Shown one piece after another: positions 29,877 to 41,800 of a DNA stretch of 64,000 bases (position 1 is its first letter; each line of letters starts with the position of its first letter). A program made the position numbers and the translations under genes. Source of the DNA: Borovskyia barvae (lineage: Eukaryota > Euglenozoa > Kinetoplastea > Trypanosomatida > Trypanosomatidae); the NCBI GenBank assembly GCA_030849085.1, contig JASAOM010001021.1, positions 1-64,000 on the forward strand, in the 5' to 3' direction. The notes under the pieces were generated by a model. The model was not told where the DNA came from. It worked only from the letters and a program-made list of their open reading frames with translations, and did no database searches.

Positions 29877-31614
29877 CCTTCGGCGAAAGAGGTTGCAGCT
29901 GCGGCGGGTGGCGAGCCGCGAAAAGGCCGACATGGCACGAGACGTAGAGGGTTTTAAAGAAATGCGATCAGATAGAGAGATGGAGAGAGAGACAACAGAG
30001 GTGGGAGAGGGAGGGGGAGGGGACGTCTCTTTTCATGCTTCTTGGGACTCTCGTCATGCTTCCTCGTGTTGCTGCGAGCGTGAGGAAGGAGCGAGAGAGT
30101 GGATAAGGGGAGGTACAAAAATGAAATTGGCAGAGAGGGAAAGAGGGGGAGGGGAGGGGAGGGGAGGGGATGCGCACGCACACGCCCCAGACTTTCACCG
30201 CTCTTTCCTTTTGCATCTTCGCCTCACTTCTTCTGTCTCCTCTTTCCTCCTCCTTTCTCTCCCACAGATACTCATCTGGGTTCTCTGGGCACTTCTCACA
30301 GGCTTTCGCCTCCGTTAGTGCAGTTCTTTTTCGAATTCGAGGCCTGGGCCTGTCTTGCCTCTTTGGGTCTCCCTCTCTCTCTCTCTGTGTGTGTGTGTGT
30401 GTCTCGGTGTATGGCCGGTCCTCCGGCATTCCACGTGAAAGTCCTTCGGGGCGGCGATGGCTGTTGTTTTTCGCCTCACTCCCCCCTTTTTCATCTTATT
30501 TTTGAGTGTTCCTTTCCTCTCTCTCTCTCTCTTCTTGTGTGTCCTCCTCCTCAGAGAGATGAACGTGGGATCACCTCTCGTTGCTGGACGGGCCCGAGGT
30601 TGAGGCGGAGGGAAGAGGAGGGGTGTTCGCTGTGAAGTCTGTCTCGTATAAGACGAACGTTTTCTCTCCCCTTCTCTATCTTCTTCTCTACTCCTCCCTC
30701 TCTCTCTCTCTCTACCTCCCTCCCTGTATCGTGATGCAGACCGCCTTTGGTGCCCATCGAGACTAAAAGATGGAAAAAGGAAGGTGAGGTGGGTCTGTAG
30801 GGGTGTGGGGGAGAGGGCAACACCACACGCCAGTGCCGAAGAGGAACACGCGACGGACTTCGTTCGCATGAATACACACCTCAACATGCGTGTATCTGTA
30901 CGAGAAGGAATGGGTAGACATCAACCGTACGTTTCTTATATCTGGCGTATCGATAGCCTCTTCCCCCCTCCTTCCCCCTTCTTTTCGCCTCCGTCGCCTC
31001 AACCTTCATGCCATGCCGCATCTCCGACACATACACCGAACTCTTCCTTTCGTTCGCATCTCCTTCTCCTGTGAATACTCAAACGTGCGCACTTGTACAT
31101 TACCGTGATCCCAACCCCTCTCCACGCTCCCTGCCTTTTTTTTGAAAACCCATATTTTCTCGATCATGCGATACTTCTCTTATCGCTGCAACCCCCCTCT
31201 CTCTGCCCCCCCCCTCCTCGCCATTTTCTGTACATGCGTGCGTGCGCTGCAGGTGTGGCTCACCGAGCAACAACACCTCTCGACGCGCGGATTGCTCCGG
31301 CTTCACTCATTTTTTATTTATTCCAACATACACACGCTCATTTTTCTCCCTTCTCCTTTATCCTCCCACATTTGCGCATTGCACGAGCGAAGCAGCGAAA
31401 GAGGAGCCTAACGGAGAACTTCACTCTGCCCCCCTCCCCCCCTCTACCCTTTTTTCCTCCACGCGTGCTCCTACTATCGCTGGCTCCCATCTGAGTTGAG
31501 TCTGTTTCTGCGGGTTTGGGAAGGTGTGAGACTGTAGCTCCTTCGCTAGCCGGAGTACGTCTCTCTCTCTCTCTCTACATATATATATATATACATACAT
31601 AAGGAAGAGGGGGA
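29877..31614. other. Intergenic spacer, 1.7 kb
   Basis: No gene was recognised. Purine-rich (29,960-30,170) and CT-rich blocks alternate. A CT/GT microsatellite lies at 30,368-30,403, another CT run at 30,700-30,720 and a CT/TA block at 31,561-31,593 just before the next ATG. The acceptor AG is ambiguous here. Confidence 0.55.
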
Positions 31615-34566
31615 ATGGAGGAGAGCCAACAAACGGGGGCGAGCGTAAGGAAAGACGCCATGCAGCGTGAAGGCCATCCGATGCAGCAGGGATCGTCGCA
31701 CGAAGCGACTGGCATGAACGACGCTGTTGGTGCAGTGAGGGCTACGTCTGCCGGCAGTGCGAACACAGTGAGCCAGAGCAGCACTCTGGTGCAACAGCAG
31801 CACTTCCAGCAGCGTATGCTACGACTCAGTTTTAGCGGTGGTGGCTCCTACATCGCTTCTGTACGGCGTGCGAGCGCCATTGCTCTTCCTGGGGGTGCCA
31901 GTGAGGCCCACCCGTTGCCCCCCATGCCACCTTCCAATTCGCCACCGGTGTCTGTCATGGGGGTCTCCGAGCAGGCCCCCTCCGCAGCAGTCCAGCTGCA
32001 GGAGGTGCCTCAGTTGCTCCCCACTGGCGAAGACTTCGTGCATGAAATCCTCGCGATGAATACGCTGGCTATGGAGCAATGTTATGCCTCCCTCGCTGCG
32101 TCAGCCGCTGTGCGGGGCATGACGGCCGCCGCCACTCCCACTGCCAGCGGTGGTGGTGTTGCCCCTGGCGTGGTGATGGTCAACACCGCAGCGAACGCAA
32201 ATGTGGTATCCGAGGAGCCCATGAAGATTCTCAGTGAGGCGTACATGCGGCTGGACGAAGCCTCCGCGCAAGAGCTGCCGGCGCCACTGTTGAGCCAGCT
32301 GAAGGCGACCACGCTGAATAATATGGGTGTAGTGGAATGTAATCGTGGTCAAACACGGCAGGCACTCAGCCACTTCGAGGCGGCTAGGCAGTTGGAGGAG
32401 AACAATGCGATGACTTCGCCTTCTGTCGCCCTCAACACCTGCGCAGCGTACAACGCGCTGCGGATGTACGACAAGGCGACGGCTGCTGCGTTGGAGGCCA
32501 TCGATATGCTTCGCTCCCTGGAGGTGCAGCGGGAGCGGAATCTTCGTCTGGCTGCCGCGACTGCCACGTCCACGTTCGACCTGAGCAACGCCCTGCGGAG
32601 TGCCAAGGAGGGTACTGGCCAAGGCGAAGAGACGGACGCGGCTGCGTTGGCCCTCGAGGCTGCTTCGGCGCCTAAGATTGCCGACTCGCAGAACGAGGCG
32701 CTCTGGGGAGCTGCCTGGAATAACCTTGCCATTGCTCAGATCAACACAGCACGCGGGTCCAAGGACCTCAGTGAGTACACGAACACGCTCACGCTCTTCC
32801 AGAACGCGATGCGGGCGACCCAGGACCTCCTTGGCCCCCAGCATCCCATGTCCAAGGCAGTCGTTAAGACGTTCCGCACCGTCCGTCGCGCCTTTCTGGT
32901 CCACGGGGCCTTTAAACAGCACCGTACCCTGCTGCACGCACCGCTGCCCACCCTTGATCCGCGCGAGCAGGAATGGGAAGACGCTCAGGTGGAGCCGCTG
33001 CCTGGTCATACCCGCCACGGCACTCTGCAGCAGCAACGGCAGAAGCTCACCATCACCTTTCGCGGAGAGGTGACGGGGGGGCAGAAGATTATCGAACGCC
33101 TCGACGGTACCCCTTACCCGGGGGCAGCAGAGCAGCCCTACCAGACGCAACGCAGAGGCGGTGGCACCACTAAAACCATCTCCAGCCGTAGCTCATCGAC
33201 GAAGCGCAAAAGGAAAGGACATCTTATGGGGACGGGCACGGCGCAGCTCTTGCGTGGGATGCCTCTCAGTGCCACCCTCTCTCGCGCCAGCATCGTTTAT
33301 GGCAACCCGCACCCGCTCATGTATTCGCCTCCGCCGACGAGACAGGAACTGGACTGGATCGCAGCAGAGTCGCCACTACCGTCGGCTTCGCACGGCTGGC
33401 AGGGAGGTGGCAGCACGCGAACAGCCACGAACCAGTACAATGCGGGTTTGGCGACGGCGACGGATACGATGCGGGGCCGCCAAGGGGAGTCCCCCGAGAG
33501 TCGGAGCATCGGCCGCCCACTTCCACAGCCACCACGAAAGAAGATGGGAGGGGGACGTAACAGAGCAGGAGGACCGGGGGTGGACAGTGACATGATGCTA
33601 TACCCCACTGCCCCGTCGCCGCCGCAGTCGCAACGGTCGGCGCGAGCCGATGCGAGTCGAGGCACTGCCGTGATGATGTCAGCACCGTCGCCGAAGTCAG
33701 GCACAGGTCTCCCACCCATTAACGCATCCGACGGTGCCGGCTACTACCCTGCGACGGCTCAGGTAAGCACCACCCGCGGCCTTGAAGCGACGGCGACTCA
33801 GGGCGAGAGGAGGGCGTCCATGCAACGCAAAACCTCTCGCAGGGCAGCCCCCCCGCCGCGAAAAGGCCCACCTTCCTCACCGTCTTCCGGGGACGGGGGT
33901 GCTGCTGGTGCTGCTGCTGCCATGATGCAAATGCATCAGTCGAAGATGCTGCTGCTTGCTACCCCATCGAGTAGCGGTCCTGCTACTGCCATGACGTCCA
34001 AGACGACAACGTACTATCCGCTGGAGGTGGATGCAGGGGGTGCGCCGCCACCGCCATCACCCCCGGAGAACCGGGGCACTGCGCCGTCGACGACTTCGGC
34101 ATCGATGCCTTATGTGACGCCCACTACGACGTCCCCGAAGGACGCTGTGTCGCTGCCATCACCATTAGATGGAACAGAGTCGCATGAACTCTTTCGAGGA
34201 ATGTGGGTGACGGCAGATCCGCACTACGTCCACCGTGGACCGCGCATCTTCGACCGGCCCGCTTATTACACCATCACGACAGCGCTAGATGTGACGGAGG
34301 ACGGTATCCAAGGAAGCTATGGAGTGGGAGGCTCTGGCACCCAAGGTGAGCCTGCCGCCCGCAACACCTTCCCTACTCTTACATACACCAGCAGCAGCAG
34401 TAGTAATAGCAGCGATGATGACGGCGAGGAAGGGGATGAGGGATGCGGAGTGAACCTCCACGGTATGTCCACTGCACCCAACTGCACCTCATCCTCCACC
34501 GCTGCGCGCTCGTCGGTGTCTTCGCTGCCCAACGCGTTGGCGGAAACTTCGCGGGTGGGTCAATGA
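31615..34566 (+). CDS. TPR-repeat protein with long disordered C-terminus
   Basis: This 983-residue protein has a helical repeat region at about residues 200-420. Tetratricopeptide-like units include LNNMGVVECNRGQTRQALSH (about 236), NTCAAYNALRMYDKATAAAL (about 271) and WNNLAIAQINTARGSKDL (about 369). TPRs usually mediate protein-protein contacts. The N-terminal 140 residues and everything after about 450 are low complexity: Ser/Thr/Pro/Gly/Ala-rich, with basic patches (STKRKRKG near 530), a methionine/alanine stretch near 765 and an acidic SSSSNSSDDDGEEGDEG segment near 925-943. A more ordered island at about 860-895 (ELFRGMWVTADPHYVHRGPR) has no match I know. The gene lies downstream of the kinesin-like gene, but no functional link can be claimed. 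Partner and location are unknown. Confidence 0.78.
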   Translation: MEESQQTGASVRKDAMQREGHPMQQGSSHEATGMNDAVGAVRATSAGSANTVSQSSTLVQQQHFQQRMLRLSFSGGGSYIASVRRASAIALPGGASEAHPLPPMPPSNSPPVSVMGVSEQAPSAAVQLQEVPQLLPTGEDFVHEILAMNTLAMEQCYASLAASAAVRGMTAAATPTASGGGVAPGVVMVNTAANANVVSEEPMKILSEAYMRLDEASAQELPAPLLSQLKATTLNNMGVVECNRGQTRQALSHFEAARQLEENNAMTSPSVALNTCAAYNALRMYDKATAAALEAIDMLRSLEVQRERNLRLAAATATSTFDLSNALRSAKEGTGQGEETDAAALALEAASAPKIADSQNEALWGAAWNNLAIAQINTARGSKDLSEYTNTLTLFQNAMRATQDLLGPQHPMSKAVVKTFRTVRRAFLVHGAFKQHRTLLHAPLPTLDPREQEWEDAQVEPLPGHTRHGTLQQQRQKLTITFRGEVTGGQKIIERLDGTPYPGAAEQPYQTQRRGGGTTKTISSRSSSTKRKRKGHLMGTGTAQLLRGMPLSATLSRASIVYGNPHPLMYSPPPTRQELDWIAAESPLPSASHGWQGGGSTRTATNQYNAGLATATDTMRGRQGESPESRSIGRPLPQPPRKKMGGGRNRAGGPGVDSDMMLYPTAPSPPQSQRSARADASRGTAVMMSAPSPKSGTGLPPINASDGAGYYPATAQVSTTRGLEATATQGERRASMQRKTSRRAAPPPRKGPPSSPSSGDGGAAGAAAAMMQMHQSKMLLLATPSSSGPATAMTSKTTTYYPLEVDAGGAPPPPSPPENRGTAPSTTSASMPYVTPTTTSPKDAVSLPSPLDGTESHELFRGMWVTADPHYVHRGPRIFDRPAYYTITTALDVTEDGIQGSYGVGGSGTQGEPAARNTFPTLTYTSSSSSNSSDDDGEEGDEGCGVNLHGMSTAPNCTSSSTAARSSVSSLPNALAETSRVGQ

Positions 34567-35304
34567 AAAGTGCGTGCAATGCTCTCTTGTCCTCCATCTC
34601 TCTCTCTCTTTCTCTCTCTATATATATGTGTGTGTAAGTGTCTTGTTTGCGTATATATATATATATATGTATACATGCGATACAGGCCCTCTCTCACTTT
34701 CGCTTTGAGTTTCTTCCATCCTCGCCTTCCCCCCCCCCCCCCCTCCCGCCCTCTTCCACTTCGAGAGGACCGGTAGAACTGCATGGTGGAGAAAGGAGAA
34801 AGGAGGGAGGAGGCGAGAGAGAGGGAGAGAGGGAGAGAGAGAGGGGAAGACCGCCAAGGTCCCCTCCCTTTCCCTCCCCTGCCCTCTTTTTTTGTTCTTC
34901 TTTCCCATTCTCCTTCTCGCTCTCGTCTTCTTCGGCTGAATCGCCTTCATTTTTATTTTTTAGATTTGGGTGTTATGTACAGCAGGTCTCCTTTCTTATA
35001 GTTTGTGATCCACCCATGTCTTTGGTGTGTGCTTGTGTGTGTGTGTATGTACGGGAACTTCTCCAGTGCCTCTCAATGTTGTTGCGGTGGCTGTATTGCC
35101 GTTTGGGTTTCCTCTGTGCGGAGGGAGCGCGCATCTGCGCCATGGTCCACTATGATGTATAACAACTGTCTCTATTTACATCCATATATATATATGTGTG
35201 TGTGTGTACGTGCGTGTCCATCGATCAGTGGAGGGGGTGGTAGTGGTGGTGGATAGGTATGTTCGCGTTTGGGTTGTGGACTTCCTCTCCCCTCCCCCGT
35301 TATC

Positions 35305-35335
<31 letters not shown>

Positions 35336-36104
35336 CTTCATTACCGCCGTACCGTCCTTTTCTCCTCCTCTTCTGCCTCTCTCCATCCGCGCTGTGCTTC
35401 GCGTTTCACTGCTGATGAATTTGTCCTTTAAAAGGGGCAAGCCACCAGGAGGGAGGTGGACGGGAGGCGGGTGGGTCTGAGGCGTGACTAGGTGCGGTAC
35501 TGCCTCTCCGCTTCATTTCTCGCATCACGGACCGTGCCGGTTGAAGCTGCAGAGAAGGGGGATAACAAAGGGAAAGACGAGAGGGAGGAGGGAGCGCGAA
35601 GGAATACATGTAACGGGAAGAGAGGGAAGAGCAGGGCTAGGGAAAGAGGGGGTCGTGATGGGGAGCGAAGGGGTCAGGTGGTACGCACCACGCTACCTTT
35701 TCCGAATACTACTAAAAGGCCCTTGTCGCTGCTCGCACCCCCCCTTTCTCCCTTCTCCTGCCACAGAAGTGTTGTGCAGTGGCAGGCCCCCCCCCCCCCT
35801 CCCATTACCACATTCATACCTCTTCCTCTCGTGTCTCTCTGCTCATCAGCTGCTTCACGATTTGGAGAGCTTCTGGCGAATCCCTTGGAGCCCCCTGTGT
35901 CGTGGGTGCGCCGTCGTGCACGCTGGCGGTGTCTTGTATCGCATCTACATATGGAGCTTTCTGTACATGCTTCTCCCTTCTTTATTTCGTCTCCTCCCTC
36001 CTTCACTATTTATATTTTCTCCTCTGTGCTCCTCGTCTTCCCAGAACACCTTGGAACTCGGCACCTTCACCCCTCTCCAGGAGGAAAGGGGGTCGCTGAA
36101 AAGG
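34567..36104. other. Intergenic spacer, 1.5 kb
   Basis: No gene was accepted. It has TA repeats at about 34,653-34,669, a CT run at 35,312-35,335 and purine-rich stretches at 34,790-34,850 and 35,555-35,680. A long pyrimidine tract at about 35,975-36,042 ends in cttcccag (AG 36,043-36,044). That acceptor supports starting the next gene at 36,105, not at the much earlier in-frame ATG at 35,484. Confidence 0.65.
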
Positions 36105-37574
36105 ATGCGCCACTCCCCACTTGCCAAGCCGGCGGCCTTTTCCTCAAGGGCTCTCCCGCGCTGGTCCTCGGCATCTGACATGCACAACTCAAGCGACAGT
36201 GATGCCAACGATGGCTATACATCCCCTTTGGAGAAATCTGGGCCGCCCCGCCCGTCGTCATCGACTTCGACTTCTTGTAGTTCCACACCCTCCAGCGTCG
36301 CCTCGCGGTCCTCCGCAGCTGCTGCGGCGAGGCCCTCCTCCTCCAGCGCCACAACATCTCCCCCGCAGGCGATGACATCTTCATCACCTAGCGTGCCGCC
36401 CGTGACGACAGCGGCGACACCGGCATCTACTTTTGCTTCCACCGCACCGTCAACGGAAGGTGGTTCCGTGGCGCCTTCTTCTGCGATTTCGGCTGCCAGC
36501 GCGGCGGTGGCGCCGGTGGCGACTGACACCGATGAATTTCTTAAAGCGAACCAGTCGAATGTGCGCAAGGAGGACGGCCCCTCTCTCCCCACGGCCACCA
36601 GTGTCATTCATGGCGTCACAGTGGATAATGCAGATTCTATCGAGGGACCACAACGTCCCCCCCCCATGAGGACCTTGACCTTGTCCCCACTCCATCTTGA
36701 CCAAGGTGCTGCTGCTGCTGCTGCTCATGCCTCGGGGTTGGCGCCCATGGCCTTGTGTTCCACCACCCAGCGCTCCCTCGAAGGCCCCTCTCCAAGCAGC
36801 CCGTATCACTTCTCGGAGGAGGAGCTGCTGCTGCGCGACACGTGGGTCGTTGATGTTGACACGGCCGTACCGACGAGTGAGGCGGGCAACGGTGAACGTC
36901 CAGAAGACGAGGCGGAGGTGGAGGTGGTGGACACGATACAAACGGTTCCCATAGCGGTGCCGCCATCGCCCGAGGAGGCGCGGCGGTGTCGTGAGAAGGG
37001 CGGCGTGCCCTATCCAAGCCACCTCACATTTCGCATCGTGCCCCGCCCTGCGTCGTCTACCCATCCGGGCTCCAGCGACGAGGTCGAAGAGCGGGCTCAG
37101 AAGACGAGCTTCGCCTCCTGCGGCGGCTTCTTTCAACGTCGCCGCGAGCGTGCACAGCGGAAGGCAGAGCAGCGGGCGGCGGTGCGGCTGCAGGCAAACC
37201 GCGACGCCCTGCACAGCCACCACGTGCCACTCGTTCGGTTTCGCACTACGCGACAGGAGCTCCCGGCAACAATGCTCAGCGGCAACGGTGCGAACCAGCG
37301 CAACACCTTGCCAACCGTAGAGGAAGCGGCTGGCTACCGCCGCTCCGGGGTGGCACACCTCGGCACCAAGGCACACACACGGGAGCCGTTCAAGGCTGGT
37401 GCTGGTCAGCAGCTTTCCTCCAAGACCTCCTATGCATTCGGGCGCCGCGCAGGTGGAGGCCCAGGAGGGGTCGGACAGTCTGCCTTCGCCCGGGAAGGGG
37501 ACCCGCAGTTCTTCTGGATGGTACAACTGGAGGAAGGCCCACAAGTTCGCCTCGAGCGCATCGTGGCGGAGTAG
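36105..37574 (+). CDS. Unrecognised Ser/Ala-rich protein
   Basis: This is a 489-residue protein if started at ATG 36,105. The open frame reaches back to an ATG at 35,484, but the extra part translates a polypyrimidine tract and lies upstream of the AG acceptor at 36,043, so I left it out. Residues 1-150 are Ser/Ala/Thr/Pro-rich and disordered. A more ordered C-terminal third contains YHFSEEELLLRDTWVVDVDT, TFRIVPRP and a basic helix FFQRRRERAQRKAEQRAAVR. It ends FFWMVQLEEGPQVRLERIVAE. The C-terminal part looks like the functional core. No family is recognised. A long open frame on the opposite strand (36,450-37,877) is a GC-rich shadow. Confidence 0.68.
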   Translation: MRHSPLAKPAAFSSRALPRWSSASDMHNSSDSDANDGYTSPLEKSGPPRPSSSTSTSCSSTPSSVASRSSAAAAARPSSSSATTSPPQAMTSSSPSVPPVTTAATPASTFASTAPSTEGGSVAPSSAISAASAAVAPVATDTDEFLKANQSNVRKEDGPSLPTATSVIHGVTVDNADSIEGPQRPPPMRTLTLSPLHLDQGAAAAAAHASGLAPMALCSTTQRSLEGPSPSSPYHFSEEELLLRDTWVVDVDTAVPTSEAGNGERPEDEAEVEVVDTIQTVPIAVPPSPEEARRCREKGGVPYPSHLTFRIVPRPASSTHPGSSDEVEERAQKTSFASCGGFFQRRRERAQRKAEQRAAVRLQANRDALHSHHVPLVRFRTTRQELPATMLSGNGANQRNTLPTVEEAAGYRRSGVAHLGTKAHTREPFKAGAGQQLSSKTSYAFGRRAGGGPGGVGQSAFAREGDPQFFWMVQLEEGPQVRLERIVAE

Positions 37575-38861
37575 AGCAACGGAAATGAGGGGGGGGGGAG
37601 CGTCTGAGGGAAGAGAGGCAAGGGAGAAGGAGGGGGCCACGATGGTGGGTACCTGAAGGAGGTTTGAGCTGCAGCTGAAGATCCATCCATTCGTTCCTCG
37701 TGAAGTATGTCCCTTCCTTAGACCTGAGCTCTTCCTTCCCTCCTTCTCCCTCTTTTGTGGTTGTGTAGATCCTGCGTTTCGTTTTGTTGCAGAAGATCGC
37801 TTGATAGTGCGTGCTGCATTGTATCCTCCCCCCTCTCTCTCTCTTTTTTTCCGATGCCGATCGATGCTCTTCGACATTTATGTCACACTCATCCTCCTTT
37901 CGTTCCTGTTCAACAGGAAAATACACCTGCTGTATCCTTCCTCTCCTGCACCTTCGTCTTTTCTGAATATATATATATATATATATATTCAATGTGCTTC
38001 GTTCGTCCACATTCTCCGTCGCCGGACTCTTCCCCTTCCCTTTACCGGAACATATGCACGAGACAAGCCGAAAAAAGTAAGATGATGGGGGAAAGCAAAA
38101 CAACGAAAAAAAGAGAAGAGATTGAAAACCGGGAAGTTGTGTGTGTGTGTGTGTCTGTACGGGGGGGTGGGCGCCCCCCCCCCCCCCCTCAAAAAAGAAA
38201 TCAAAGAGCTACCTCCCCTGCTGTCCTGCGTTCCCCACTTCTTCTGCATCTTTACGCCTCATTCCGTCCATCCTCCCTCCTATTGTTTGTTCCTGTTCCT
38301 TCGGGCTTCTCCTTTCCTCCAAAGTACGGACGCCTTTGCTGCGCCTCCCCTCCCCCCCTTTCATATCTCGCCTCGTGCAGACCACAGAAGACGATATATC
38401 CACCCGTGCACGCGCCTCCTGCTTCATCTTGGTGCCCTTCCTGCTCTTTTTGTTATTCACCCTCATCTCTCTCTCTCCCCCTCTCCTTCCCTCCCCTCCC
38501 TCTGTTCCCCTGGCCTACCCCCCCCCCCCCTCTGTCTGTCGGCCTGTATTGCACCCCTGCCCGTTGTCCCCGTCTCCTGCGTTCGGTGCGTGCGCGGGGT
38601 GGGGGTAGACTTTATGGGAGGTTTGAAGCGGAAGGGACACGAACTTCGTACTTTTTTCTTCTCTCTTCCCTCTTCCCTATTCTCCTCCTTCCTTCTCTTC
38701 AGCGGTTGTACCGAACCGGCCCGTGCCTCCTCCTACCCCCCCCCCCCTCCCCCTCCCCAACACGCACGCCTGACTCGTTCTTCTCCGCCATACAAGCACA
38801 CGCCCGAGGAGAGGGTGGAAGGGAGGAGAGAGGGAGGCCGTGAAAGAGCAAATCGTGACCC
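37575..38861. other. Intergenic spacer, 1.3 kb
   Basis: No gene was accepted. A 362-codon + frame (37,755-38,843) is mostly translated pyrimidine tract and microsatellite. Present are a TA repeat at 37,967-37,989, a GT repeat at 38,139-38,154, a run of 15 C at 38,174-38,188 and several CT blocks. The AG at 38,701-38,702 after ccttctcttc is the likely acceptor for the next gene, leaving a leader of about 159 bases. Confidence 0.6.
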
Positions 38862-41800
38862 ATGAGGCGAACGCTGGTGGTGCTCTGCACCACTGGCCCC
38901 TACCACGTGCCCAAGCACGCGCGGGTGGCGCTGTTTCCACTACACTTGGACCCACCCACGAGGCAACATCGCGAGCTCTTTCGTCTCTTGCTGGGTGCAC
39001 CCGACTTTGCTGAAACACGTTCGACCGCGTGTGCATCCGCGTCTCCGACGTCTTTGAAGACGTCGGCCATTTCGTGTCCGATCGGGGGATCATCAGCAAC
39101 CTTGCCGACGTCCACGGCACCGTCGGAGGCAGCAAAGCAGGTGCATTCCACACCACCAGCGCTGCACGCTGCTGCTGGACACACAGCTTCTGTTACTAAC
39201 CGCTTTGGATGTGGTACACAGACGACCGGCGGTGAGGCCACGGCCACGCCCTCCTCCTCCTCCACCACACCCGTCGGCGACGGCACGGCTAAAGCGGCAT
39301 CGTTAGGCACCCCCCCACATGCGCCTACTGTCACAAAGGCAGCGTCGACTCTGGACGAGCTGCGCGACCTCTCCTCCCCCACCGCTGCTGCTGCTGCTGA
39401 TGTGGACGACGAGGAAGGATCTTCTCCTTTTTGGTATATGGAAGCCTTCGCGAAGAGCCTTCGGGAGGACAGTCAGCTCACGCCGTTTGATGATATCATC
39501 CTCATCCCCAACACTCGGCATCCGGTGAGCCTTCGTCAATCCACCCACCTTGCCGCCTTGGCCATGCTGGCTACGCGGGGGCTAGCCCACGTCCACGTGG
39601 ACTTCACCGCCTTGGAGCACCCCGACGAGTCCATGCCCATTGTGTACGACCTCATCTGCCACTACCCCAACAGCGTCCTCGTCCACTGGCTGCACGACGC
39701 CTACGAGATACTGAACTGGGGCCGTGTGGCCGACTTCAAGGGCACCGTGCCGATGCTGCTGTTGCAGACGCAGAGCTATCCCCCGAAAGCACTGGAGCGG
39801 CAACGGCCCATGGGCAGCGTGTCACGGCTCGTGTCTCGGCAGTACCACGCCCCCGAGGGCCACTGCATCGGTGGACCGGAGGAGGAGGACTACTACCGCC
39901 GCGTCCAGCGGTTCATGGCGGCTGCTGCGCAATATCGGCAGCGTCAGTCGTTGGCGTCGAGGTCGTCCGCGCGGGAGAGGGCGGCGCTTGACAACTCATG
40001 GGAGGATCGACACACGAACGCTCCGTCGGCGCCGCGAGAGGTGGACTTCTTCGAGGATTTACCGGGTGTCGCGCTGGGCCTCCGAAAAGGTTGTCCGAAC
40101 CGCAGGGGGGCGGTGCAGTCGTCAGCGCCGCGTGAAGCCGATTTAAAGACACGAGCAGCGCACAGTACTTCCTCGTTATCACGTGGGCTTCCAATGCCGC
40201 CAACGCCACCGCCACTGTGTTCTGCCACGGACAGCGGAGGTGGCAATCCCTACGGGAGGTCCACCGCAGATGGGAGGGCCTCGCGGGAGGGGCACGCGAC
40301 CTCATCTACGACCAATGGGCCTGGGCTGGGCTTCACTGACTGTGCGCGGGGTCGCTGGTGGAACACCCCGGGGGGTCGTGGCGATGACGAGGTGGAGGTG
40401 AGCAAGTCCTACTGGAATTCTACTAGCAGTAGCTGGCTCGGCAGCGGCACGGGGACAGCGTCTACACTGCCCGACTGGATGTATAATGAAGGTATAACGG
40501 CAGACGGACCGCGAGGGAAACGACCGCACGTCGGCGTAGCTCCTCGTGGCACCGAGACCTCTGAGTTCGGTGCAGCTGGCGATGATAGCGTTGGAGTCGC
40601 ATGCTGCGAAGGCGGTGGCCCCCTGGTGGACTTGAGCTCCAGTCGAGGTAGGGAAAGCGAAAGACCGTCGGACTCGCTAGAGGCGGACACGGTGGTGTCG
40701 GACGACGGCTTCGCGCTCGCTGTTCCCACCCCCAATGTGCGTGTGGCGGTGAATGGCGTGACGGGCATCGAGGGAGGTGTATACGACACGTCATCTCCAG
40801 GGACACCTGCCGATGCCCTGCGCGATGCGGCGGCGCCGCCTCTGACGTCTCCCACCGATACAGTGCTTTCTGACTGGAAGGACGACTCGCTTGCAGCGTC
40901 TCGCCCGTTGGGAGGCCGTACCTCACCCGAAGTCCGGGAGTCAGCGGATGAAGATACGCGGAAGCGACTCCTCACCCGCGAAATTGAGGAGGTTCGCGTG
41001 GAACTGGAGCGCATGCTGCCGCCCGCTAGCGGCAGTGCCACGGCCATGCCGAGGGGTAGCACCGCATCGGACACCACACATCGTATCGGTGCGGCCCCCA
41101 ACAAGCTCGGTGCTTTCACCAGCGACGTTTTGGGCCACGCAGCCACCGCCGTCTCCTCGTCGAGTCTTCCGGTGGCGACACTCACCGGTACCGCCTCTCG
41201 GCACCCCAGTCACTCCTCGGCACGCCTGTTCGGCGCCGTCGGCGCTACCGCCGCAGATCCTTTTCCGACGCGGCGCCGTCATCGCACCGTACGCCAGCTG
41301 ATCGACGAACTTTATCCACCCCGCCTCTACGCGACCGGAAACCCTGCTGGCGTGGCGGTTGGCGCTGCAGCACCCCCGCACCCTGCCGTCAGCACGGTGG
41401 CCGACGTGCATATTGGCGACAAGGGAGGAGCTGCGGCGAGTGCCTCCTCGCGATCGCCCGCAGCGCGAGGGACGACGAACACCCTTACTTCCCCTACCGA
41501 GGTCCACTCTTCCGGGGAGCTGCCCGTGGATTCAAACCCTCACCACCTCAGCAGCATCCACAATGGCGGCGTGGGCGGTGGAGGCGCCTACGGTAACGGG
41601 AACAGATCGTCCCCTTGGTTGGACGCACCGATGGTGGAGGTGCACCCCATCACCCGAAGCACCGGTGCGGATGTACGGCAGGCGCTGTGGGAGCAGGAGA
41701 TTCAGCCTTCCTTCATCCTGACCGATTGTGTTCAGCGCTACGTGGAGGGACACGGACTTTACCTCGATCCTCGAAAGGAGACGGCAGCATCCCTCTACGG

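Noticed and set aside
35484-36104. In-frame N-terminal extension of the gene at 36,105
   Set aside because: It translates a polypyrimidine tract upstream of a clear AG acceptor at 36,043 and has no protein-like composition.
36450-37877. 475-codon minus-strand frame
   Set aside because: It is antisense to the GC-rich gene at 36,105-37,574 and extends into its 3' flank; composition is that of a shadow frame.
37755-38843. 362-codon + frame
   Set aside because: It is mostly translated CT, TA, GT and C tracts and lies in a normal intergenic splice region.
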